Shown here one piece after another: positions 55,974 through 64,000 of a stretch of 64,000 bases of DNA; position 1 is the first letter of the stretch; each line of letters begins with the position of its first letter. Both the position numbers and the translations under genes were made by a program. Under the pieces are notes generated by a model, which worked only from the letters and a program-made list of their open reading frames with translations, made no database searches and had not been told where the DNA came from. The stretch comes from Macrolepiota albuminosa (Eukaryota; Basidiomycota; Agaricomycetes; Agaricales; Agaricaceae): contig JAMWFC010000070.1 of assembly GCA_027475525.1 (NCBI GenBank), positions 186,001 to 250,000 on the forward strand. Direction: 5' to 3'.

Positions 55974-56974
55974 TCAACTACTCATTCTAATAATGAACCC
56001 AGTACTCCTGAAGGTGAAAGACAGCAGGCTAGGATTCAAAGCAGGCTACAACAGTTACAAATGACTGATCCTGATGAGCGCCGTGCAAATAGAAGTAGAA
56101 GATCTACTTCAGTGGTTATACCACTTCATTATGGAACTGGGGCTATGGGATCTGGGGATATGAGAATTGGAAGAAATAATCAAATTGCCTCTAGCTCTTT
56201 AGAGAGGCCTATTGGACCAACTGTTGCTGTGGATTTATTTGCATCTGAAGATGTACAACTTGGAACTACAGACTTGAGGGATAGAAGAACTGGGGGAAAT
56301 AATCAGATTGCTTCAAGCTCTGATGTAGGATCTGGAGGAAATACTTCTAGCTCTTTGAGGAGGCCTCTTAGACCACCAACTGTTGCTGAGGATCTATTTG
56401 CTAGGGCTATTCCTGAAACTCATTTACCTGAAGGATGGAATGCTCCTTTGCAAAATCCAATTCCTAGAATGATACCACCTCTACCTCTTCCTGCACATAG
56501 AGCTCCTTATGTGCCTTCAATAGTAGCACCTCTATCAGCTGCTGTGCATGGAAGAGATAATAGAGTGGGATCAGTCAATCAGCCTGTAGTTGGTGGGACT
56601 GCTATGAGTATACCTGAAACTCATTTGCCTGAAGGATGGGATGCTCCTTTACGGAATCCTATACCTAGAATGCCTGCTTTACATGGACCTCCTTTACCAA
56701 ACTTCATAATGCCACCATTGCCTCTACCTGCACTTGGAAGAAATAATAGAGCAAGACCGATCAATCAGCAGGTTGCTCCTGTACAGGCACAGACATTAGC
56801 AGCATTGCAAGATCAGCAAAGATTAAGGCATATTGCTGTAGCTGAGGAGCAGTATTGCAAGAGCAGCAATGGCTCAGACATATTGCTATGGCTGAAGAAG
56901 AGGAGAGGCAACAAGAGCAACAAAGACAACAACAGGCATTAGCAGTATTGCATGAGCAATGTAGTACTTGGTAG
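55974..56974 (+). CDS. Low-complexity protein of unknown function (partial, frameshift near the end)
   Basis: An exon appears to start after ttctttcag at 55973 (QSSTTHSNNEPSTPEGERQQ) and runs through the methionine at 56061. Repeats inside: IPETHLPEGW.APL.NPIPRM twice and NNQIASSS twice. At about 56850 the frame ending at 56942 departs from a better one that repeats LQEQQWLRHIAMAEEEERQQ and ends at TAG 56972-56974, so a 1-nt change is likely. Upstream exons were not found. No domain recognised; could be a host gene or another element's gag. Confidence 0.45.
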
Positions 56975-57530
56975 AAGTATTACTTGATAGTTCTGGGGCT
57001 TGCTAGTGTAGAATATGACCTTGAATTCACACTGACTTTGACGACGAAAAGGGATAATTATTATCTTGAATGCGTTTAATAATTTTGCAAAACGCCGAGG
57101 TTTTGAGGAATTATAATATTGAATGAGAATAATAATATTCCCACAAGTCGAGGTTTCTTAACAAACTCCGGCCTAAGCGATTCACTCCCTGGGAATCACC
57201 GAGCCTTTGCCTATCAATTGCCTGTCTATTCTCTACTAAACTTGGGCTATTTATACTGTTTTTCTGGTGCACAGACCACTATCTACATATGACTCTTTGT
57301 CGGAAACTCTCCCACTTCCAGAACGTATTTAATAGTCCAATTTCCCTTTTGGGAGGCCTGTTTCAGTGCCACCCGTTCCACCATTCTTCCGGATGTTTCT
57401 GATTGCCACTTCTCCATTTGCTTGAGCTTCATTTAGCCTGATCTAATTCATGGATCCTTCTTTCCTCTTTTAGTGCCTCCCTGCATCCCCTACTTCTTTC
57501 CTTTTTCCCTCCTTGTTGTCAAATCGAACA

Positions 57531-57702
57531 TTGACTGATTTGACGATGAAATTGAGATTATAATATTGAATGAATATAATAATTTCCCAATTTCATCTTA
57601 TTCCGTCCATTGCCAAACATTGACTGATTTGATGATGAAATTGAGAATTATAATATCGAATGAATATAATAATTTCCCAATTTCATCCTGTTCCATCCAT
57701 TA
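57531..57702. repeat. Imperfect 89-bp tandem repeat in the LTR of E
   Basis: Two copies from 57531 and 57620 (ttgactgatttgacgatgaa...) with several differences. The period differs from 77 and the copies are imperfect, so this is probably genuine. Confidence 0.7.
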
Positions 57703-57823
57703 CCAGCTTCCATGCTTTTCCTCTCCATGACAGTGGTTAGACTATTGTTGAGCTGATAGTTTGAGCCGGTCCCTGCCTGTTGTTCTGTACTTTTCTGTGT
57801 ATTTGTTGGGATATTTTCGGAGA

Positions 57824-57977
57824 TAGATATTTGTTGAGACTGCTACCAGGAGGCTTACAGTTTTCAGCCTATAATTAAATGTTTATTTTGACTTCTGGTA
57901 TAGATATTTGTTGAGACTGCTACCAGGAGGCTTACAGTTTTCAGCCTATAATTAAATGTTTATTTTGACTTCTGGTA
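57824..57977. repeat. 77-bp tandem duplication in the LTR of E
   Basis: Two copies at an offset of 77. Confidence 0.95.
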
Positions 57978-58015
57978 CATGTTTTGTCCCTGACTGCTGA
58001 TACAGCGCCGTATCA

Positions 58016-58049
58016 TCTCCCCCCCACCAAATAAAGACTGTCCTCAGTC
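58016..58049 (-). other. Polypurine tract and GACTGAGGACAGTC motif of element E
   Basis: The minus strand reads the motif (58049-58036), then ggtgggggggaga ending at the LTR. The motif is shared with A, B and C although the surrounding sequence is not. Confidence 0.7.
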
Positions 58050-58226
58050 ATTCACCGTTCCAGATTAGGTCAAGTTCCATTTCTCTGTCATCATATCAAA
58101 ATTTTCGTCCGGCCCTCCTGCAAGGTTTGTAGGTTTCTTTTGCATGTTTTTGCTGTCCTCCCTGTCACCTCAAAGGCCATTTAAACCCCTCCTATTATCC
58201 CCTGCATCCCTAGTTCACCATCCCTT

Positions 58227-59496
58227 ATGGCTCCCCCTACTGGTCCCAAAAGATCCCTTGGTACCGACCTCTACTCTCTCCTTGAGAATGCTATTATCCG
58301 TGATAAGGATCAACAGATTAAGTCTGTCAAGCACATTGCTGCTTTTGGCACTGCTGTCACCCGCCTTTGTGAGGAAGCTCTTGCAAAAGAGTCCTCTACT
58401 CTAGTGTCCCAGCATCTCAGAGCTGCCAAACTTGTGCGCCATGTCTAATTTTTGGCTTTTGTTCTAAGTTTAACTTTTTGCACATTGTCCCCAGATCTTC
58501 ATTGATCACTCAGACTTCCCTGCCATTGCCGAGCAGTGTGGCCTTTATGATGTTCTCTATAAAGTCCAGGACCACATTGAGCGTCGCCTCCTCCAGACCT
58601 CTTCCAACCTCAAAAACTGGTGTATTTTTGCTGACAGCATCTTGAAATTAATTAATGACAAGCGTGCTGAAGAAGCTGCCAAACAAGCTGCTGCTAAAGA
58701 GCGCGCTGAGGTCACTCTTTGCATTTTTCCCCCATCCACTTCTTTTCTAATTTCTCTCTTCCTTTCCAGACCCGCTGCCGTGATGAGGCTCGTTGTGCCT
58801 GTGACCGCTGCCAAGAGCATGACAGCGACATGGAAATGATGAGTGTGTCATCCTCTTGTCCTGCCAAGCGCAAGACTAATGACGTGAGCTTGTTTTCTAT
58901 TTCTAGAAATACAAATCGACGAATTATTTACGTGATTTGCCCATTTTTCTCTCTCACTCCAGCCCCCACCTGAGGCCGCACCCGACTCCAAGAGGCCTCG
59001 CGTTCAACCCTCTGTCGGTGTGTTCCTTTTCTCCTTATTACATAACTCCACTTTAAATTTTCCCCCCCAGCTTCTTATCGACCTGACAGCTCTTGCGCAC
59101 AAGCGCTTCTTGACGAGACCGACCGCATCCTTGCCAAGGACAGCAAGGTCTCACGTGCTACCCTCCAAGACTACCTCGAGAAACTCAAACAGACAGCCTG
59201 CCAACAACTTTTCGCATTAGACATGGCTCAGCAGCGCTGCAAGCAACTTATTGCACGCCGTGAGGCTGTCTGAACTGCCCTTGACAAGCAAGCTCTCTCC
59301 GATGCGGAGGTCCATATCGGAGAACTGCAAGTCAGGTCCCCTTCTAAATCGGTTTGTCCCTCCACTTATTCTGCTCCGATTTCGTACTCATTTTCTCTGT
59401 TTCTCTCAGACAGCTGTCGAAAGCCCGGATGTTGAAATCCCTGGGCCAGATCCCAAGATTGACGAGGTAAACAATGCTATCGAGGCTACTTTGTAG
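58227..59496 (+). CDS. Antisense gene of element E, six exons, 312 codons (one TGA)
   Basis: Exons 58227-58433, 58495-58710, 58770-58883, 58963-59017, 59071-59330 and 59410-59496; all GT-AG, total 939 nt in frame. Starts MAPPTGPKRSLGTDLYSLLE. Exon 2 has IFIDHSDFPAIAEQCGLYDV. Exon 3 begins TRCRDEARCACDRCQEH, a short cysteine group near the exon start. Exon 5 is helical (LQDYLEKLKQTACQQLFALD). Exon 5 contains one TGA (REAV-stop-TALDKQ), expected CGA. The end is acidic. Same position and strand as orf3 of A/B/C, but no clear six-cysteine spacing. Function unknown. Confidence 0.7.
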
Positions 59497-60712
59497 TTAC
59501 AATAGTATTACTACTCCGTAGCCTAATAAACTTGCTTCCTGTGTGCAATAACTTGAGTTCGACGCCTTTAATTTGCTTGACGTATGTGTGATGTAACTCT
59601 TCTTGATTGATCATGATCAACCCTTCTGATCCGCTGATCCGAGCCTTCCATTACTCCTTTTCGCCTCAACTCCTTTCCGTTGTTCCGATCACCTGGAACT
59701 GACTGCTTCTTCTCGGTTCCCACCTCGGACCGTGGTTCCACTGTTTGCTTCCCCATTTATCCGATCATTATGTGGGGTAACTCTTTGTCCTTCCCCACGC
59801 TATCATTTGGGGCGTCTTTGCTGCCCTTGCTCGTCTCCTCAAACTTATGCTCGGTCGCCCAGCCTATACCACAAGGATTCTGCCTGCTCAGTGCGTGTCA
59901 CAACACACCCTTTCTCCATGGCACGGCTGATTGTGTTGACACCAGGTTCTTTCAATCACGTGGAACGATGGAACGCTTTACCCTATTTGCAGTATTCAGA
60001 CGCATCTGAGACACCACGGTTGTCTCAGAACTCTTTCCCGTCTCCTGCACCCATTCTTATCTCCGTGCATCCCTTTTTGACATCTCCACGCGTGGCCACT
60101 TCTGACTTTTACGTCTTTCGTGCTTGGACGACAGCTTGGTCTGACCGACCGCGCGTTCGACTCTGTCCTGGCACCCTTGTTGTGCCTAAATCCCCACTCT
60201 TTGTACCACGCCGTAGCCACCAAATCCTGTCTCATAGATCGTCTAATAGATTTCTTTCCATGCTTTTCTGTACTTTAAGAGTTCCGCTCTGTCAGACCCA
60301 GTACAAACATGCTCAATATATCGACAATCATATTTGCAGTCAACGCGTGCAATTGCTGACATGAACACATGCGTAATTACACGTGACAACGTTACCTAAG
60401 CAGGTGCACCAATGATTTGATTACCAAAGCAGATGCCCAGGCTGACATCAACGTGACTAGCACGTGGTCACGTTTTCGAGAATGCTCAACTCAGCACGTG
60501 TGACCACGTGCTTGAGAATATTTGCGCTCCTCAGCAACATGGTGACGCGCTGTCGTGTCTCTTCTTGTATCCCTGACCTTCCTCCCTTCTCAGACCCTCC
60601 TTAAGACCTTGGTAGCTTAGTTGTAGCCATTGTGGTAGCTAGCATACAATGCCACTAGCTGTTCCTCCTTTTTACCAGCTACCCCAGAGCTCTAGTGACC
60701 AGGCAGACTGGG
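59497..60712 (+). other. Region between antisense gene and pol of element E, possible second antisense gene
   Basis: An open plus-strand frame of 210 codons (59732-60364, ...MARLIVLTPGSFNHVERWNA ... DFYVFRAWTTAWSDRPRVRL) occupies the place where B has orf2/orf1, but I see no similarity and no firm splice sites. From 60455 to 60515 there are CACGTG-rich inverted repeats (see separate entry). Otherwise nothing recognised. Confidence 0.35.
60456..60511. promoter_or_regulatory. Palindromic CACGTG cluster between pol and the antisense region of E
   Basis: CGTGAC-N9-GTCACG is followed by GCACGTG-TGAC-CACGTGC (60494-60511), the latter a perfect 7-bp inverted repeat with a 4-nt spacer. The place is analogous to the GGCGCTA-N5-TAGCGCC element after pol in A/B/C. 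CACGTG is also a bHLH site. Confidence 0.45.
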
Positions 60713-63700
60713 TTACTCTTCCTGTTCCTCTCCTAGATGTACACCCCGGCGGTAGAGGTCTTCCTCTACTTGTCCCTCATTCTTCTCCTCTCTTAACTCT
60801 TGTAGTTTAGAGGGTGTAATATCAATCCATTCTTCAATACTAGTAGGCAGAGTGATTTGCTGCCTAGCCTTGTAAGGTATAACCCTAAAGGCAGCTACTC
60901 TTTCTTGCCACACAGTACCATCCAACTCTGCCACTATATAGTTGCCTCCCTTAGTCCTAGTCAATACTACCATAGGCCCCCAATAGCAAGCAGACATTTT
61001 CCCACTCAGAGATTTAGCTGCCACTATGTTTCTAACCAGTACTAAGTCTCTTGGTTTGAACTTGTACTCTTTAATAGAGGCTTCATTTTCTCTTGTGAAG
61101 TTCTCTGCCCATCTCAACTTCTCCTTGCTAACCCTAGTCCTCATGTCTTCCACATGCTGGTAGTGCTTTGCCAGCGCTTGAGCCCTTAAGCCAATTAAGT
61201 CTTCTGTAGACACTGGTCCATCAGGCCAGTCTACTAGCCAAGTGGCTTCCACTAAGTCCAAGGGTAGTATAGGATGTGCTCCAGTTACTAAGAAGAATGG
61301 GGAACACCCAAATCTCTTCCTAACTGTAATCCTGTCTGCCCACATTACATGCCAAAAGAACCAGTACCACTTGGTTCTGTCTTCACAGGCTTTATACAAG
61401 GCCTGCCTCACATCCCAATGTGGTCTCTCTATCCTCCCATTAGCTCTAGAATTATAGGGAGCAATAGTTATGCCCTGTATCCCATACTTCTTAGATAGCC
61501 AATGTACCACTTTTGTGAACTGCCCAGCATTATCTGTTACAATGGTGCTTATACAGCCCCATCTGCAGATCACTTCTTCAAACAACCACTGCCCAATCAA
61601 CTTATGGTTATCCTTCTTCAAAGGTCTACCTTCCATCCATGAGGTTAAAGCGCACCTCCCATGTACAATATACTTGCACCCATTTGAACTTGGTGTCATG
61701 TGCATGGTATCCAAGTGTATGGTTTCAAATATACTGGGAGTGTAGGCTACCACAGGCTGCCTGCACACTGCAACTTTCTGCCTTACTTGGCAAGCATGAC
61801 AAGTGTCTATATACCACTTTACATCAGCTTCCATTTCTGGCCACCAAAACCTCTCCTCCAGTAAAGCCTTAGTTGCAAAAGTCCCTCTGTGACCAAGTGC
61901 ATCATGAGCAGACTTTAGCATATACATCCTCCTGTCCTTCTCTATGACTAGCTTGTGCTTCCCCTCTTCTCCTCTCTTGTAAAACCTTCCCTTGAGATCA
62001 AAGAAGAACTGCCTTGCAAACTTTAGAAATTGTCCTTCTTTCACCTCTCTGGGTACCTTTCCAGGATGCCTAAGCCAATCCTGTACTAGTGGTAAGAGGT
62101 TATCTAAGGATTTTCCCTTCTCAGTTCTCCTCTCTTCCTGGTACTCTTCCACAGTAGAGGCAGAGGGCCTTTCTGGCAACAAGAGTGTAGATAAAGTTAA
62201 GACTGCTACTGGATTCAGTGTAGTCCCTACTTTAGTGCTCTGTTCTTGTAAGCCCAAGGCTATCCCTTGCTCCCTGTCTCTACCCAAATCCACTTCCTCC
62301 TGTACATCCTCTGGAGTGACTGCTAACAAGTAGCCTCCTCTTGTATCAATCTCATCCATGAAGTCCTCTAACTTGAGGGGCACATGTTCCTCCCAGCCAG
62401 GTACTTTGTTAATCTCATCTGGATACTCAAAGGACATTGGCTTTGGATCATCCAGTAAAGATGAGTCCACAGGAGGATACTCTTCATCTCCTGGTTGCTT
62501 CTCCCTGTGAGATAGACCATCCATGCTGAAAGTCTTTCCTGGCACATGCCTCAAGGTGAAGTGATACATAAGTACAGCTTCTACCCAGCGCATTATAGTA
62601 GCATTAGGTCCTATTCCTGGGTTGCTCAGCATGCCCTTGAGGTATTTAGCATCACTCTCAATGATAAGCTTTCTGCACCCTAGTAACCAATAACTGCTAA
62701 CTTGTAATGCCCTCATAAGACCATACAACTCTCTCTTAGGTTGTAAAAACCTAGCCTCCCTCTCATTCAAGGTAATGGAACCCAGTCTAGCACAAGTCCT
62801 CTGTTTTGGATTTGTACTGTCTTCTTGGAAGATTCCAAACCCCACAGCCATCCAAGAAGTGTCTACTGCCAAGATGACAGCTCCTTCAGACTCATAGTCT
62901 ATAGGTCTTAGAGCTGCACAACTTGCTAACCTCCTCTTCATCTCCTTCATGGCCTCCTTTTGTTCTTCCTCCCAGACAAAAGCCACATCATCTTTAGTGA
63001 GCCTATTGATAGGCTCTGAGATCTTGGCATAGTCCTGGATGAACATTCTGAAGGTACCACAAGTTCCCAAGAACTTCCTAACCTCAGAGACATTGCGGCA
63101 GTCTCCCCAACTCATGACCACTGCATATCTCTTTGTCTCTGGCTTGCGCCCCTCATAAGAACACAAGTGACCCACTACAGTGATTTCATCTGCACATAGC
63201 ACAGACTTAGTCCCTGAGAAGGTTCCTCCAGCATACTTGATGCGCTGAACAACTCTATTGACATTGTTCAGGTGCTCCCATACAAAGCGCCTAATCCCTT
63301 TATTCTCTGCAATAGTCTCATACCCTCCTCCTTCCAACTCATACCTAGTCTCAGGTCCTCTTATTGGAACATCATCAATATAAGGCCAAGTGACATGAGG
63401 TATCTCATCCTGCAAGATATAAGTAACATCATCATGGAAGATGGGAACTGAATTAGTCCATCCCATAGGCAATGTCACCAATCTCAGAGCTCCATAAGGT
63501 GTCTGAAAGGTGGTATAGTCCCTAGACTTAGGGTCCAAAGTCCTTTCATCATATCCAACATAGAGATCACACATCCCACCACATGCTCTTCCAGCAAAGT
63601 GGTTGGCCAGTTCTTCTGTAGCAGGAGGTACTCCAGAATGAGCTATAGTGACTTTGTTTAGAGGTTCTAAACTGTGCACAAGCCTTAGACTTTTCCCATC

Positions 63701-64000
63701 CTTCTTCAGAACAGCGAACCATTGTGACCTATATGAGGAATTTGACCTCTCATAAACCCCTGCTTCCAACTTCCTCTTAATCTCCTTGCACAGGTCATTG
63801 TACTTCCCAGGAGGTATGGGTCTGTTTTTCAACACCCAAGGCTGGTGAGGTACTACTGGCATAACAACAGGTGGGAAGTATTCCTCTTTGAACTTCCCCT
63901 TCTGACTGTCATTCCATGCAAAGGCCTCATTCTGCTGCATCATCAACTGGTGCAGTAACTTCCTCTCTTCTGGCCACAGAAACTCCCCTTCATGTGCTTG
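60713..64000 (-). CDS. Pol of element E: RT, RNase H, integrase (5' partial, intact frame)
   Basis: The open frame continues to the window edge (AHEGEFLWPEERKLLHQLMM upstream of the first methionine at 63946). RT: SQWFAVLKKDGKSLRLVHSL, LVTLPMGWTNSVPIFHDDV and the catalytic box PYIDDVPIRGP. RNase H: VILAVDTSWMAVGFGIFQ, IIESDAKYLKGML. Integrase: HDALGH...CHAC, D in HLDTMHMT, D in TIVTDNAGQF, E in RIERPHWDVRQALY. The tail is acidic (LREEKNEGQVEEDLYRR). No internal stop or frameshift in over 1,090 codons; a candidate for a recently active element. No chromodomain. Confidence 0.92.
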   Translation of the reverse strand, partial: QAHEGEFLWPEERKLLHQLMMQQNEAFAWNDSQKGKFKEEYFPPVVMPVVPHQPWVLKNRPIPPGKYNDLCKEIKRKLEAGVYERSNSSYRSQWFAVLKKDGKSLRLVHSLEPLNKVTIAHSGVPPATEELANHFAGRACGGMCDLYVGYDERTLDPKSRDYTTFQTPYGALRLVTLPMGWTNSVPIFHDDVTYILQDEIPHVTWPYIDDVPIRGPETRYELEGGGYETIAENKGIRRFVWEHLNNVNRVVQRIKYAGGTFSGTKSVLCADEITVVGHLCSYEGRKPETKRYAVVMSWGDCRNVSEVRKFLGTCGTFRMFIQDYAKISEPINRLTKDDVAFVWEEEQKEAMKEMKRRLASCAALRPIDYESEGAVILAVDTSWMAVGFGIFQEDSTNPKQRTCARLGSITLNEREARFLQPKRELYGLMRALQVSSYWLLGCRKLIIESDAKYLKGMLSNPGIGPNATIMRWVEAVLMYHFTLRHVPGKTFSMDGLSHREKQPGDEEYPPVDSSLLDDPKPMSFEYPDEINKVPGWEEHVPLKLEDFMDEIDTRGGYLLAVTPEDVQEEVDLGRDREQGIALGLQEQSTKVGTTLNPVAVLTLSTLLLPERPSASTVEEYQEERRTEKGKSLDNLLPLVQDWLRHPGKVPREVKEGQFLKFARQFFFDLKGRFYKRGEEGKHKLVIEKDRRMYMLKSAHDALGHRGTFATKALLEERFWWPEMEADVKWYIDTCHACQVRQKVAVCRQPVVAYTPSIFETIHLDTMHMTPSSNGCKYIVHGRCALTSWMEGRPLKKDNHKLIGQWLFEEVICRWGCISTIVTDNAGQFTKVVHWLSKKYGIQGITIAPYNSRANGRIERPHWDVRQALYKACEDRTKWYWFFWHVMWADRITVRKRFGCSPFFLVTGAHPILPLDLVEATWLVDWPDGPVSTEDLIGLRAQALAKHYQHVEDMRTRVSKEKLRWAENFTRENEASIKEYKFKPRDLVLVRNIVAAKSLSGKMSACYWGPMVVLTRTKGGNYIVAELDGTVWQERVAAFRVIPYKARQQITLPTSIEEWIDITPSKLQELREEKNEGQVEEDLYRRGVHLGEEQEE

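Larger units (their letters stand above)
56985..58015 (-). repeat. 3' LTR of element E (about 1.03 kb)
   Basis: The inner boundary at 58015 (TGATACGGCG on the minus strand, right after the purine run) is firm. The outer boundary at 56985 (plus-strand TGATAG) is inferred from the TGAT/ATCA rule and the 1-kb length of the family. It contains the 77-bp duplication 57824-57977. Confidence 0.65.
56985..64000 (-). mobile_element. Ty3/gypsy element E, 3' part (pol, antisense gene, 3' LTR)
   Basis: Minus strand: pol runs in from the window end and ends at 60713; an antisense gene (58227-59496) follows, then motif GACTGAGGACAGTC, polypurine tract and LTR ending near 56985. The pol lineage is the same as A/B/C (RT box I-D-D-V, same integrase type) but well diverged. 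The 5' part is outside the window. Confidence 0.88.

Noticed and set aside
9725..57977. The 77-bp tandem repeats as satellites, CRISPR-like arrays or regulatory repeats
   Set aside because: They have unrelated sequences, only two units each, an identical period everywhere, and break frames that are intact without them. Assembly overlap is a better explanation.
59732..60364. A confident second antisense gene in element E
   Set aside because: The frame is open for 210 codons but has no similarity to orf1 or orf2 and no clear splice sites, so it is kept only as a possibility.
1..64000. tRNA, rRNA or CRISPR features
   Set aside because: I found no cloverleaf with conserved arms, no rRNA-like sequence and no spaced direct-repeat array.

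Overview
The window looks like a repeat-rich stretch of a basidiomycete (probably Agaricomycete) genome. The reasons are short GT-AG introns of roughly 45-80 bp, several Ty3/gypsy lineages of fungal type, a decayed PIF1-like helicase of the Helitron kind, and a conserved basidiomycete-type protein of unknown function. I see no bacterial operon signals, rRNA, tRNA or CRISPR. Almost everything is nested LTR retrotransposons. Letters A-F and X are my own names for the elements.

Layout. 1-5953 is the 3' part of element A (+ strand): the pol tail, three antisense genes (orf1, orf2, orf3) and the 3' LTR. 5954-7826 is the 5' end of element X (minus strand), interrupted by A. 7956-23067 is element B (+), complete, with 1043-bp LTRs, a 4-bp target duplication, gag-pro, RT/RNase H/integrase, the same three antisense genes, and a solo LTR between gag and pro. 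23068-25683 and 39629-40435 are parts of F, an older chromovirus (+) with chromodomain, its own antisense gene and 3' LTR; F was split by B, by C and probably by X. 25684-39628 is element C (minus), a decayed sister of B with an F-type solo LTR in orf1. 41376-53009 is element D (minus), a second chromovirus with one long gag-pro-pol frame and a large extra sense ORF; it sits inside an exon of a decayed host-type gene (53010-53460 plus 40891-41375). 54378-55098 is the helicase relic, 55100-55970 is AT-rich repeat DNA, and 55974-56974 is a low-complexity gene. From about 56985 to the window end is element E (minus) with 3' LTR, a six-exon antisense gene and an intact pol that runs off the window.

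The most interesting biology is that A, B, C, E and chromovirus F all carry intron-containing genes on the strand opposite to pol, between pol and the 3' LTR. In A/B/C and F one of these encodes a six-cysteine cluster resembling a fungal Zn2Cys6 domain, and the exon carrying it starts at its first cysteine after a phase-0 intron. In B the eight-exon model totals 722 codons and closes in frame.

A technical signal dominates the gene breaks: seventeen tandem duplications, all with a period of exactly 77 bp, lie at unrelated sites. They are best explained as unmerged k-mer overlaps left by assembly. Removing them restores reading frames throughout. The remaining damage is mostly C-to-T change at CpG (CGA to TGA stops; 14 of 14 B LTR differences are transitions, 11 of them at CpG), which points to cytosine methylation and deamination.
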